In this document: in pieces, positions 1-8,450 of the stretch
Position numbering within the stretch: position 1 is the first letter of the stretch
How the letters are laid out: the number at the start of each line of letters is the position of its first letter
Origin: Streptomyces sp. AC555_RSS877
GTDB lineage: Bacteria; Actinomycetota; Actinomycetes; Streptomycetales; Streptomycetaceae
Direction: 5' to 3'
Assembly (NCBI RefSeq): GCF_019049245.1
Contig: NZ_JAGMUK010000033.1
Span: forward strand, 1 to 54,954
DNA: 54,954 nt
Notes under the pieces: generated by a model
The model's input: only the letters and a program-made list of their open reading frames with translations
What the model was told of the DNA's origin: nothing
Database searches by the model: none
Made by a program: the position numbers and the translations under genes

Positions 1-105
1 GAATCCGACTCCGTACTCACGCATCAAGGCCCGGTACGACATCCCTGCCCGGGCGTCACGGCGGATCGCCGCGTACAAGTCGACCTTGGACTTCGGTGAG
101 GCCAT
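1..105 (-). CDS. IS21-like transposase/integrase, N-terminal fragment
   Basis: The minus strand reads from an ATG at 105-103 through the window edge, so only the first 35 residues are present (start MASPKSKVDLYAAIRRDARA). This opening, a basic segment followed by a helix-turn-helix-like stretch ending in S-Y-R-A-L-M-R-E-Y-G-V, is typical of IstA-type transposases of actinobacterial IS21-family elements. The catalytic DDE core would lie outside the window. The gene points away from everything else here and marks an insertion element at the left border of the conjugation region. Family assignment is from the N-terminus only. Confidence 0.6.
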   Translation of the reverse strand, partial: MASPKSKVDLYAAIRRDARAGMSYRALMREYGVGF

Positions 106-261
106 CGCAGCCTCACCCCGCAGAGCATGTCCATGCTCCCACCGCAAGCCCTCAAGCGTTGCCAGAACTCACAGACATCGCCCTCCGATGAAACAAGGCG
201 TTCTCGGCCCTGAGCTGGTGTCGAAACCCGTCAACAAAACCATACGCTGCGTGGCCGAACT

Positions 262-1701
262 TCAGGTGGCGGTCTCAGGATTCGCGGGAGCCAGCAGGCC
301 GTCGCCCGGCCACAGGGCGCACCCGGCTTCGGCCCACGCCAGTTGCTTGCCGACCTCGGCCAGGACCTCGATGCGTTCGGCGGGCCCGTATGCCCGATGC
401 CGCCCGGCCGCTGGGTCGTAGACCTCTACCTCGCTGTGCGGGCCGGAGCACACCAGGGCACGGGCGATGTGCGGCAGTCCCAGGCTGAGGGCATCGCATT
501 CCTCCTCCTGGATGAGCTGGAGCAGATCTGCGGTGACCGCCTCCCAGTCGCCGACCTCTGGCCAGAGCCGACCGCCGTCCAGCTCGTGGGTGAGCGTGGC
601 AAGCGGCACGATCTCGCCTGGCCGGCGCCCGCGGGTGAGGCGCTCGTAGATCCGGGTGCCGTCGGGCTGCCGGACGCGGGGGTGCAGCAGGGAGGCGGCG
701 GCGACGAGCGAGGTGTTGATCTCCCTCTTCTGTGCGGCGGCCGGGTAGTAGGCCTCGTGCGCGAAGAGTAGGTACACCTCGTCGGCGGGCTGACCGTCCT
801 GGGGCATGTTCGTTTCCTCCTTCGTCGGCGGGATGGGGGTCGTGTGTCCGGGTGAGGGCCGGGACGGCCGGTGGGGTGCGGGCGGATACGGACCCCACGG
901 CGGCTGCTCGCCAGACCGGTCGTGCCGGGCAGCCGCCGCGCCACCCTGCATGGGAGGAACGATCTGGCGGGTCTGGACGGCGAGTTGCAGCATCAGCCGC
1001 TCCCGGGCGATGAGCTCGCTGGAGGCCGAGCGGGTGTCGTGGCGCTGGAGGAGGTCGGCGGTGTCGAACAGCTGGTGGTGGCCGATCCGGACGGCGCGCC
1101 GCACCTCGTAGCGGTCGCTGCTGGCGGCGGCCTGGAGGAGGCCGGTGTGCAGAGCGGCGAGACGCTGCAGGTAACGGCAGGCGGCTTCGTCCTCGACGAT
1201 CCGGGCGTGCTCACCGGCGCGGGTGTCGAACCGGTCAGGCAGGTGCTCCACGAGCAGCGGGGCTAGGGCGGCCGCCGGCAGCACGATGCTGAGGGGGACG
1301 CTGTACATGAGGGCAAGTGCGGCCGCCACCAGGGTGAGTGCCGTGACGACGGTCGTGGCCGGCCGTATGGTCACTGTGCCGAGGCGGATCCGGTGTGCCG
1401 GTCGTCGGGCCAGCCAGCGCAAGGCCAGGCGCTGGGGCCGAGTCGCGATCGGGGTGAACACGGCGAGACGGTGCGGGTGTTCGGGCAGGCTGCCATCGGC
1501 TGGGACCGTCCAGTCGATCCACCCCCATCCCGTCCTCTCACGGATCAGGACAGGCTCGCAGCCGGCCGAGCAACCGGCGCCGCAGCAGACGTGCCCCCCG
1601 CGCACGGCGCGGGACCGTTTCCTCTCCCAGCGCTGTACCTCCTGCCCGAACGGGGTCAGCTGCTGAACAGTCCCTACTGTCGGCGGTGCATAGGTGGTCA
1701 T
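262..1701 (-). CDS. Membrane protein fused in frame to a small soluble domain (transfer-region hypothetical)
   Basis: 479 aa from the ATG at 1701, which overlaps the stop of the upstream winged-helix gene (ATGA), so the two are translationally coupled. Residues about 38-60 hold a cysteine cluster (C-C-G-A-G-C-S-A-G-C). Two hydrophobic segments at about 106-150 predict a membrane hairpin. After a proline-rich linker the frame runs without a stop into a 181-residue module beginning at codon 299 (M-P-Q-D-G-Q-P-A-D-E-V-Y-L-L-F). A very strong Shine-Dalgarno sequence precedes that internal methionine, so it may also be made alone. No enzyme motif is recognised in either part. Position beside the replication/transfer genes suggests a plasmid maintenance or transfer role (inference). 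Confidence 0.7.
   Translation of the reverse strand: MTTYAPPTVGTVQQLTPFGQEVQRWERKRSRAVRGGHVCCGAGCSAGCEPVLIRERTGWGWIDWTVPADGSLPEHPHRLAVFTPIATRPQRLALRWLARRPAHRIRLGTVTIRPATTVVTALTLVAAALALMYSVPLSIVLPAAALAPLLVEHLPDRFDTRAGEHARIVEDEAACRYLQRLAALHTGLLQAAASSDRYEVRRAVRIGHHQLFDTADLLQRHDTRSASSELIARERLMLQLAVQTRQIVPPMQGGAAAARHDRSGEQPPWGPYPPAPHRPSRPSPGHTTPIPPTKEETNMPQDGQPADEVYLLFAHEAYYPAAAQKREINTSLVAAASLLHPRVRQPDGTRIYERLTRGRRPGEIVPLATLTHELDGGRLWPEVGDWEAVTADLLQLIQEEECDALSLGLPHIARALVCSGPHSEVEVYDPAAGRHRAYGPAERIEVLAEVGKQLAWAEAGCALWPGDGLLAPANPETAT
808..822 (-). promoter_or_regulatory. Strong internal ribosome binding site
   Basis: On the minus strand AAGGAGGAAACGAAC lies immediately before an in-frame ATG at 807-805 inside the 479-aa reading frame. 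The AGGAGG core is 9 bases from the ATG. It would start a separate 181-aa protein (807 to 262). This suggests that two ancestral genes have lost the stop between them, or that both a long and a short product are made. Confidence 0.6.
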
Positions 1702-3164
1702 GGGGTGCTTCCTTCCAGCACGTTGGTCGATGCGGTGGCGCAGGTGGTGCAGCGGCCGTCGCCGTCGGGGCGGGCGCGCCGTGGAGTGGGTCCAGGGCAG
1801 GTTCGGCACCGCGGCCAGCCCAGGCAGGCCGGGCAGAGGTCTTCGCCGGGGGCCGTTGCGGGAACGCCGCAGCCGGCGCATTCGACGAGCGCCCGGTAGG
1901 TCAGGGCCTCGGTCACCGTGCGGGCGGCAGACACCGTGGACGACCGCTCGGCCGACGGCCAGGCGGGAGACTCGTCCTCCACGGCGTCACCGCGGTGGGG
2001 GGTGCGATCCAGCGTGGCGGGCGGCGGGTAGGCCTGAGCGGCCCGCAGGCGGGCGGCGATGATCGCACCGACCGAGGTACGCACCGGCTGCGGCAACGGC
2101 CGGTCGGTGATGACATGGCGCAGCTGCTCGCTGCTCCAGCCGGCCGCCATCATCACGGTGGCCACGCGGCCCTGATCGGTCAGCACCTTCCCGGTCAGCA
2201 GGAGTTCCGGACGGCTCTCTCCGATCTCAAGCAGCAGCTGGATCCCCGGGTGCATGTCATCCGCCGGAAGCGCGGCCGGCGGGGACGCTGGTGCGTCCGG
2301 CCGGTCCGTTACTTCGGGCGATCCAGCGACGTCGCTCCGGCCGCACGGAGGGACGGTGCTGGTGTTCTGCTTGTTGGTCTTCTTTCTGTTGGTGTTCTTA
2401 GTGGGGCGATTAACCGACGTCGGGTTATCCACCGGTGGAAAACCCGACACCGGTTGCGACCTGCTGTTTTGCAGGCTGGGCAGATCGGTGATGAAGTACG
2501 CGGCCGGGCCAAGGGTGCCGTCCGAGTTGCGCTCGCGTTCCCGGAGCAGGAAGCCGTGCTTCTCGAGCTCCTTGAGGCCGCTCTTGACGGCCGCCTCGCC
2601 GTCGCGGCTGCGGCGCGCCAGGTCCGGGATGCTCATCCGCCAGCCGTCCCGGTGCGTGCTGATGAGCCCGAAGATTCCCTGGGCTTTGAAGGAGAGCCTT
2701 GGGTCGCGGAACAGGCCGTTGGCGATCTGGGTGAACTGGTCCGCCGCCATCACCCCCCGGCGGATCCCCGCCCCGAAACCGGGGGATGCCTCACCCGCCG
2801 ACGCGGAGGCGAACACCGAACCGGCCGCCGCGGCAGGGTCGGTGTCGACGGGAGCGGGACGGTCTGTGATCGAATACACGATCTCGCCGAGCGTCCCGTC
2901 GTCGTGCCTGAGCTGTTTGCGGATGAGGTAGCCGTGCCGCTGCAGTTCGCTCAGGCCGCCTCGTACGGCGTCGCGTCCGTCGGGTCCGGCGCGCACGAGG
3001 TCGGCGACCGTCACGTGCCAGCCGGCGCGGTGCGTGCTGATGTAGCCGAAGACGCCTTTCGCCCTGAAGGAGATCTTGGGGTCGCGGAAGAGGCCGTTGG
3101 CGATCTGGGTGAACTGGTCCGCCGCCATCACTCCCCGGCGGATCCCCGCCCCGAAGCGGCTCAT
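1698..3164 (-). CDS. Tandem winged-helix / zinc-ribbon protein, replication-initiator-like
   Basis: 488 aa; ATG at 3164 with GAGGAA six bases upstream. It contains two copies of a winged-helix unit, residues about 4-101 and 130-231. Each starts F-G-A-G-I-R-R-G-V-M-A-A-D-Q-F-T-Q and continues through a helix-turn-helix and a wing ending in S-I-T-D or F-I-T-D. A polar, low-complexity linker with K/N/T runs follows, then a conserved region at about 290-370. The C-terminus has several C-x2-C pairs (residues about 427-480), consistent with a zinc ribbon. Such helix-turn-helix proteins sit next to transfer genes on Streptomyces plasmids and resemble the DNA-binding half of replication initiators. 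Binding to the adjacent repeat array is inferred. The first 70 bp of the two repeats are nearly identical DNA, implying a recent duplication or gene conversion. Confidence 0.75.
   Translation of the reverse strand: MSRFGAGIRRGVMAADQFTQIANGLFRDPKISFRAKGVFGYISTHRAGWHVTVADLVRAGPDGRDAVRGGLSELQRHGYLIRKQLRHDDGTLGEIVYSITDRPAPVDTDPAAAAGSVFASASAGEASPGFGAGIRRGVMAADQFTQIANGLFRDPRLSFKAQGIFGLISTHRDGWRMSIPDLARRSRDGEAAVKSGLKELEKHGFLLRERERNSDGTLGPAAYFITDLPSLQNSRSQPVSGFPPVDNPTSVNRPTKNTNRKKTNKQNTSTVPPCGRSDVAGSPEVTDRPDAPASPPAALPADDMHPGIQLLLEIGESRPELLLTGKVLTDQGRVATVMMAAGWSSEQLRHVITDRPLPQPVRTSVGAIIAARLRAAQAYPPPATLDRTPHRGDAVEDESPAWPSAERSSTVSAARTVTEALTYRALVECAGCGVPATAPGEDLCPACLGWPRCRTCPGPTPRRARPDGDGRCTTCATASTNVLEGSTP
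2700..2778 (-). repeat. Direct repeat encoding start of the second winged-helix unit
   Basis: This segment and 3079-3157 are nearly identical at the DNA level (about three differences). They encode the same opening of each winged-helix domain in the rep-like protein. The rest of the two domains has diverged, so the shared block probably reflects gene conversion or a recent partial duplication. Confidence 0.8.
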
Positions 3165-3360
3165 CGTGCTTCCTCGCGCGCCATGTTCGCGACGCCACCG
3201 ATGGCATGGAGCCGGGGTGCGGGAGCGACGTGGCCGGGGCCGCCGCGTGAGGTGACGTGAGCGAGATCCATGCCGTCAGCTCACCCGGCGCCCCCGACCA
3301 GGCCGACGGCCACAACCCCCGACCACCGGTCACGATCCGGCAACATGCGCACTGGGCTGC

Positions 3361-3389
3361 CGTGGTCGGGGTCATGGTCGGGCCGACCA
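3361..3389. repeat. 29-bp inverted repeat, left arm
   Basis: Reverse complement of 3752-3780 with a single mismatch at the centre of an inner GGTCGGGCCGACC palindrome. The two arms enclose eight of the nine intergenic TGCGCA motifs, giving a bracketed symmetrical structure. Confidence 0.8.
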
Positions 3390-3751
3390 CGGCCCTTCCC
3401 CGGTGCCAGCCGAAGGCTGCGCAGTCGCGGTTGCGCAACGGCACCGTCACCTATTGCGCAGTCGGCTGCGCAACGCTGCCAGGGTCCTGCGCATTCGGAT
3501 GTGCAGCCGACTGCGCACAGTGGACAGGCACCGTCGACGGCGGGTCTGCGCACTCGGCCGGGTCGTGCGCAACTGGGCCTCCCACAGCTTCCTTCCGGGA
3601 GCCGGCGTGGGCCCGATCCGTCGGCGCTTCCCCCTCTGCACATCCTGGGCTCGTCGGACCAGTTCCCCGTCCCCACCACCTTCACGGCGATGGAGGGCTC
3701 AGGCGTGCCTGGTACGTGCCTGGTCGCCGTCTGAGGCCATGGTCGGGGCTG

Positions 3752-3780
3752 TGGTCGGGCCGACCATGACCCCGACCACG
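3752..3780. repeat. 29-bp inverted repeat, right arm
   Basis: Partner of 3361-3389 in opposite orientation (28 of 29 bases). Shorter GGTCGG-containing words continue to about 3843, just before the TcpC-like gene. Confidence 0.8.
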
Positions 3781-3893
3781 GGCTTTGTGTCCTCATCGTG
3801 ATCGTGGTCGGCCTCTCATGGTTGGTGGTCGGGTCGGGGTCGGCGGGTTTTCTCAAGGTCAGCAAGTACACGTTCTGACCTGGGAGTTTGACC

Positions 3894-4829
3894 ATGTCCC
3901 CTGGCAAGCAGGCATCGGAGAGCGACGCGGCTCCCCCGATGGCCGCAGGTGTCGAGCTGGAGAAGATGAGGCGGCGCGTCCGCCTGTCGCGCTTGGCCCT
4001 GTTCACCGCGATCGCGGCCGGCCCCGTCGCCCTGGGCGTCGCGGTCATGTCCGGCCCGACCACCGTCGCGGCCGCCCCTTCGGACACGCCGACCGCCGTG
4101 CGCGCCGCGGCGGCCACCGCTGACCCGGCGGGCTATGCGCAGGTGTTCGTCGACGCGTGGTTGCGCAGCAGCGTCAACGACGCCGACAGTGCGCAGGCCC
4201 GTCTTGCGCGGGCCCTCGCACCTGACGTCGATCTGCCGGATCCGGGCGCCAGTGCGCAGCCGAAGCCGGCATCGGTGACCGCAGTGCGCAGTGCGCAGCG
4301 TGGCGCCGGCGAGTGGGCGGTGACCGTGGCTGCGCAATACGCCGACGGACGCCTGCGTTACTTCGTCGTCCCTGTGACCGCCGACGCGAGCGGTGCCTCG
4401 GTCACCGTGACCGGTGCTCCCGGTGTGGTGGCCGGCCCGGCGCGGGCGGCGGTGGCCAAGTCGCCGTACGGCGTGAGCGTTCCGTCCGACGGCGATCTGT
4501 CCTTGGCTGTCGGGGAGTTCTTCGGCGCGTACCTGACCGGGGCCGGGGAGGTGGACCGCTACCTGGCGCCGGGGGTGAAGCTGTCGCCGGTCTCCCCCAC
4601 CCCCTACAGCGCGGTGACCGTCCAGGAGGTGTGGGGCGCCGAGGAGGGCGCGGCAGCCGAGCGGGTGCCGGTCGACGGTACGAAGGTCCGCGTCCGCGTC
4701 CAGGTCGAGGCACGCGATGGCGCCGGGCGCTGGCCGCTGGCGTACGACCTCGGCCTCAAGGCCCGCTCCGGTCGCTGGGACGTCGCGGCACTGGAGTCCG
4801 GAACCGCCCGGGACGGGGGTGCCCGGTGA
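3894..4829 (+). CDS. TcpC/VirB8-like conjugal transfer protein
   Basis: 311 aa from the ATG at 3894; GGGAG lies 7 bases upstream, which favours this over the TTG at 3888. A charged cytoplasmic start is followed by one membrane helix (about residues 33-53) and an alanine-rich stalk. The extracellular part has two NTF2-like halves, each ending in a strand pattern such as Y-F-V-V-P-V-T and W-D-V-A-A-L-E. This is the build of TcpC from Gram-positive conjugative elements, a VirB8-like scaffold of the transfer channel. It is the first gene of an operon whose next three genes overlap by four bases each. Seven TGCGCA motifs lie within its first half. Family assignment is by architecture and context. 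Confidence 0.7.
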   Translation: MSPGKQASESDAAPPMAAGVELEKMRRRVRLSRLALFTAIAAGPVALGVAVMSGPTTVAAAPSDTPTAVRAAAATADPAGYAQVFVDAWLRSSVNDADSAQARLARALAPDVDLPDPGASAQPKPASVTAVRSAQRGAGEWAVTVAAQYADGRLRYFVVPVTADASGASVTVTGAPGVVAGPARAAVAKSPYGVSVPSDGDLSLAVGEFFGAYLTGAGEVDRYLAPGVKLSPVSPTPYSAVTVQEVWGAEEGAAAERVPVDGTKVRVRVQVEARDGAGRWPLAYDLGLKARSGRWDVAALESGTARDGGAR

Positions 4830-5167
4830 CCGGGGTGCACGGCCTGATGCTCGCCGGGCAGCTGGACGACCTCGGCGACAGCTGGATCACCATGTTCGAG
4901 GACTGGGCGACCAAGGGCCTGCAGGCCGGTCTGATCGTGCTGGTCGTCGTCATCATGATCCAAAAATTCAGCCTGAAGGCCGGGATCGGTGCCCTGCTGC
5001 TGATGATCATCGCGCTGGGGCTGTACGACTCCCGTAACGACCTGGCGGACATGTTCACCGACGAGGTGAAGAACCCGTCCAAGGGCGCTCCCGCCGTGCC
5101 CGGCACCGTGCGCGGACCTGACCCGCTCGCCCGCGCGCACTCTGACGGCACGGGAGGCTGGCTGTGA
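4826..5167 (+). CDS. Small membrane protein of the transfer operon
   Basis: 113 aa from GTG at 4826, which overlaps the preceding stop (GTGA). After an amphipathic start with a W-I-T-M-F-E-D-W motif there are two adjacent membrane helices at about residues 33-45 and 50-66, then a short polar tail. Size and position match the small VirB2/VirB3-type membrane components placed before the VirB4 ATPase in Gram-positive transfer systems. The sequence itself is not diagnostic, so the role is inferred from gene order. Confidence 0.6.
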   Translation: MTGVHGLMLAGQLDDLGDSWITMFEDWATKGLQAGLIVLVVVIMIQKFSLKAGIGALLLMIIALGLYDSRNDLADMFTDEVKNPSKGAPAVPGTVRGPDPLARAHSDGTGGWL

Positions 5168-5757
5168 GCGCCACGGCCGCTGGGCGGGTGGGCCGCTTCT
5201 ACACCTCCGCTCGCCGACACCCGTGGGTGCTGGGCAAGGTCGCCGACTGGAAGATCCCGCTCGGCCCCTACACCCCGGCACAGATCGCGGTCGCGGTCGG
5301 CGGCGGCTTCCTGCTCGTCAAGACGATCAGCTGGTGGTCGTGGATGGGCCCGGTGCCGATCGTTGCCTGGGTCCTGACGGTCTGGGCGGTACGCCGACCG
5401 AAGATCAAGGGGCGGGCCCCGTTGCAGGCTGCGCTGGGCTGGGTGCTGCTCGCCTGGCAGCCGCAGGGCGGACGGATGGGCGGCAGCGCCGCCCGGGACC
5501 GGTTCTCCCGTCTTCTGCTCGGCGGCTTCACCGTCGAAGAGGCTGATCCCGCTGTCTCGGCGGTGGCGGCGCCGCCGCGCGCCGACCAGCCGGCAGTCGG
5601 CCGGAGCGCGCCCCGGGGCCGGGCTGCCCGTCCGTCCGCAGGGCCGCGCTCAGAGCCGCAGGCTCGCCCGGCGCCGACGGGGCCGGTGTTGGGTGTGCCG
5701 GTGTCGGGTGTGCAGCAGTTGCTCGCCCTGGCCCAGCAGGCGGGGGGTGCCAGGTGA
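5164..5757 (+). CDS. TcpE/PrgI-like transfer membrane protein
   Basis: 197 aa from GTG at 5164, overlapping the previous stop by four bases. Residues about 35-75 form two membrane helices with a short W-S-W-M-G-P turn, preceded by a motif (F-Y-T-S-A-R-R-H-P) typical of the small inner-membrane protein placed directly before VirB4-like ATPases in actinobacterial conjugation clusters (TcpE/PrgI type). The C-terminal 70 residues are a proline/alanine/arginine-rich tail that probably lies in the cytoplasm. The role, anchoring the VirB4 ATPase to the channel, is inferred from gene order. Confidence 0.65.
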   Translation: MSATAAGRVGRFYTSARRHPWVLGKVADWKIPLGPYTPAQIAVAVGGGFLLVKTISWWSWMGPVPIVAWVLTVWAVRRPKIKGRAPLQAALGWVLLAWQPQGGRMGGSAARDRFSRLLLGGFTVEEADPAVSAVAAPPRADQPAVGRSAPRGRAARPSAGPRSEPQARPAPTGPVLGVPVSGVQQLLALAQQAGGAR

Positions 5758-8450
5758 GGGTGCCGATCCGTCATATCGCCGGGCACCTGGTGTGGTCGAC
5801 GCACGGCAGCGTGTGGGCGCTTTACCGGCTGCACCCTGGACCGGACGCGCACGGCCAGCGCGAGGAGACCGTCCAGGGCACCTACGTCCCGGCCGCGGCC
5901 GGCGACGAGCAGCTCGCGAAGATCACGCACTTGATCCGCTCCCTGTCGGGGGCGCCGCGCCTGTTCGGGCTGTGCGCACAGGTCGACCCGGGCGAGATCG
6001 CCCTGCGCATGATCGAGGGCATCGAGCCCGGCGACCAGGTGCCCGGCAGTACGCATCCGTGGGTGGAGAACGTCGAGGCCACCTTGGACCTGCTGGGCGA
6101 TCAGGAGATGCACCGCCGCACGCTCTGGCTGGCGGTGCCGCTGCAAGGCGACGCCGCCGGCGGGCAGGTGACCGCGTCGCTGGGAGCGATGTGGGCGGAC
6201 GTCGCGCCGATGCTGGGCATGCGGGCCGCGCCCGTGGCGCGCCGTGAGGTGACCTCCTACCGCGAGCAGGCCTCCCGGGTAGAAGCTGCGCTCGCCGGCA
6301 GCGTCGCCTTCCGCCCGGCCCGCCCGGCGGAGATCGTGTGGATGGTCCAGCACGCCCTGCACCGCGGCCTTGCCGAGCCGTTGCTGACCGAGGCCGAGAC
6401 CAGTGACCTGTACGGCGGGCAGGTCCGCGAGGGAGTGCTGCGCTCCCCCAGCTACGCCGACCTCGGCCAGGTCCGCCTGCAGGAGGGCGGCGTCGATCCC
6501 GACCTCGACTACGAGGACCTGCCGGGCGCTGACCGGGTCGGCCGGTCGGGACGCACGGCGTGGTGGCGGCTGGGGACGTCCTCGCCGCTCAAGCGGCGGT
6601 GGCTGCAGGTGGAGGTGGAGGCCGGGGTGGGCTATCAGGCGCAGTTGGCGCTCGCCGAGTGCCCGCCTGCCGTGAGCCAGGACGCCGCTGACCTGTTCGC
6701 GCAGCTGGAGATGCTGGACTTTCCCGTCGACTACACCGTCGACCTCACCTTGGTGCCGGCCGACAAGGCTCGCGACCAGGTGCGGCGCAAGAAGAACGAA
6801 CTCATCGACCAGGCCGACCAGTACGACGCACGCCCCACCGGCATGCCCGCCTCGCTGACCGACGCCGCCCGCGACCTGGGCGAGCTGGACGCCCGCCTCT
6901 CACGCACCAGCGTGGAAGTCGAGGTCCAGTCGGTGACGGTCCTGACCGTGTGGGGGCCGACCGCCGCCGTCTGCGACGCCCGCGCCCGAGCTCTGGCCGC
7001 ACTGCTCGGCGGCGCCGACTACCGGGCCGTGCGCCCCGCCGGGCTGCAAGAGGCCTTGTTCACCCTCGGGCTGCCCGGCACCGCACGTCCCGGGGTAGTG
7101 CGGGAGTTCACCCAGCACCAGGTCAGCGAGGACTGGGCGTTGGGCGGGGCCTTCACCGCCGCGGAGGTCGGCGACCCGAACGGCATGTTCCTCGGACTCG
7201 ACCTGGACTGCGGCACCACCCGCCCCGTGATGATCAACGTGGCGGACGCGCCGAAGCAGGACGCCTCCGCCTCCATGGGGATCATCGGCGATCTCGGCGC
7301 AGGCAAGAGCGTCCTGGAAAAACTGATCTCCGAGGCGGTGTGGGCGCGCGGCGGGGTCGCAATCTGTATCGACCGCACCCCGGTGCGGGAATGGGCGTCC
7401 TTCGCCCGCACTGCTGCCGCGGGCCGCTGCCAGATCATCGACGCCGCCCAGGCTGAGGTGTCCATCGACCCGCTGCGCATGTTCACCGGCCCCGAAGGCC
7501 GCCATTACGCCCTGTCCTACCTCACGCTCCAGCTCGGCATCGGCCCGATGAGCACCAGCGGGGAGGTCCTGCACCACGCCGTCGAACAGGCCGCCGCCAG
7601 TACCGCTCCCTCCATGCACCGCGTGCTTCAGGTTCTCGAGGAGATGGCCGCGGGCGAGGCGGGCAAGCGGCAGGACGCGGCCGCCACCCTCACGGGCCTC
7701 ATCCGCGTGGTGGCCGGCAATCCTCTTGCCGCGATGGTGTTCGACCCGAGCCTGCCGCCCGTGCGGCTGGACGCCTCCAGCGCCTCCGACATGATCGTGA
7801 TTACGACGACCGGTCTGAAGCTGCCGCCGAAGGCCGCGTTCGACAAGCCCGAAGTTCTGCACCAGCAGCCGCTGGAAGCGTTGATCGGCCGCGCGGTCCT
7901 CTACCTCATCGCGGCGATCGCCCGGCAGACGGCTTTCGAGGACCCGGAACGGTTCACCGCCGTGGTGCTGGACGAGCTGTACTGGCTCACCTCGTCCGCC
8001 GAGGGCACCGCCCTGGTCCACGAGATCCTCCACGACGGCCGCAAGCACGGCGCCGGCCTGATCGCCGGATCGCACGACGCCGAGGAACTGGGCCCCGACC
8101 GCGGGCTGATGGCCTACCGGGCGCTCGCCCGCACCGCGGACCGTGAACGCGCCCGCCGCGGGCTGGAGTTCCTCGGCCTCGACTCGAAAGACCCCGAGTT
8201 GCTGCGGCTGGTGACCACCGGCCTGTCCCCCGTCGGACAACGCGGCCGCGAAGGCGAGTTCCTCCTCGCGTGCCCGCGGCAGAACACCGGCCGCGTCAAG
8301 GTCGTCATCCCCCGCATCGAGCGGATCTCCTCCGCCATCACCACCACACCGGGACGCCGCACCACCACACCGGGACCCCGCACCACAGCGCCCAGGTCCG
8401 CACCGCTCGCCGGCGCAGCCACAGGCGAGAGTCCGAAGGAATGTCGATGA
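5754..8450 (+). CDS. VirB4-like conjugation ATPase
   Basis: 898 aa from GTG at 5754 (GTGA overlap with the preceding stop). The N-terminal about 450 residues are the variable VirB4-type domain. The C-terminal ATPase has a Walker A G-D-L-G-A-G-K-S-V near residue 512 and a Walker B F-T-A-V-V-L-D-E-L-Y-W near 735. An arginine-rich segment G-L-S-P-V-G-Q-R-G-R-E-G-E-F-L lies near the end. Length and layout match the large ATPase (VirB4/TcpF/ConE group) that powers assembly and substrate movement in type IV secretion-like channels. The last 35 residues are a T/P/R-rich tail. It is the best-supported marker that 3.9-16.9 kb encodes a conjugation apparatus. Confidence 0.85.
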   Translation: MRVPIRHIAGHLVWSTHGSVWALYRLHPGPDAHGQREETVQGTYVPAAAGDEQLAKITHLIRSLSGAPRLFGLCAQVDPGEIALRMIEGIEPGDQVPGSTHPWVENVEATLDLLGDQEMHRRTLWLAVPLQGDAAGGQVTASLGAMWADVAPMLGMRAAPVARREVTSYREQASRVEAALAGSVAFRPARPAEIVWMVQHALHRGLAEPLLTEAETSDLYGGQVREGVLRSPSYADLGQVRLQEGGVDPDLDYEDLPGADRVGRSGRTAWWRLGTSSPLKRRWLQVEVEAGVGYQAQLALAECPPAVSQDAADLFAQLEMLDFPVDYTVDLTLVPADKARDQVRRKKNELIDQADQYDARPTGMPASLTDAARDLGELDARLSRTSVEVEVQSVTVLTVWGPTAAVCDARARALAALLGGADYRAVRPAGLQEALFTLGLPGTARPGVVREFTQHQVSEDWALGGAFTAAEVGDPNGMFLGLDLDCGTTRPVMINVADAPKQDASASMGIIGDLGAGKSVLEKLISEAVWARGGVAICIDRTPVREWASFARTAAAGRCQIIDAAQAEVSIDPLRMFTGPEGRHYALSYLTLQLGIGPMSTSGEVLHHAVEQAAASTAPSMHRVLQVLEEMAAGEAGKRQDAAATLTGLIRVVAGNPLAAMVFDPSLPPVRLDASSASDMIVITTTGLKLPPKAAFDKPEVLHQQPLEALIGRAVLYLIAAIARQTAFEDPERFTAVVLDELYWLTSSAEGTALVHEILHDGRKHGAGLIAGSHDAEELGPDRGLMAYRALARTADRERARRGLEFLGLDSKDPELLRLVTTGLSPVGQRGREGEFLLACPRQNTGRVKVVIPRIERISSAITTTPGRRTTTPGPRTTAPRSAPLAGAATGESPKECR

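Larger units (their letters stand above)
3165..3893. other. Gene-free repeat-rich region (candidate origin, transfer origin or operator region)
   Basis: 729 bp between the divergently transcribed rep-like gene and the transfer operon. I see no convincing gene: the open frames here do not resemble proteins. It holds nine TGCGCA hexamers between 3346 and 3571, a 29-bp inverted repeat (3361-3389 against 3752-3780, one mismatch) and additional GGTCGG words up to 3843. Location beside a DNA-binding protein and upstream of the transfer genes fits an origin, an oriT or a master operator. Which one cannot be told from sequence alone. Confidence 0.7.
3346..4336. repeat. TGCGCA motif array, cluster 1 (16 copies)
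   Basis: TGCGCA starts at 3346, 3418, 3432, 3455, 3467, 3488, 3512, 3547 and 3566. After a gap, further copies lie inside the TcpC-like gene at 4136, 4162, 4190, 4253, 4285, 4292 and 4331. Some are arranged as pairs, for example 3455 and 3467 separated by GTCGGC. At about 72% GC this hexamer is expected roughly once per 3 kb, so the density is extreme. A second cluster lies 42 kb away at 45876-46262. Confidence 0.8.

Noticed and set aside
3281..4117. Long minus-strand open frame across the repeat region
   Set aside because: It runs antisense to the TcpC-like gene and through the TGCGCA repeats; composition is not protein-like.
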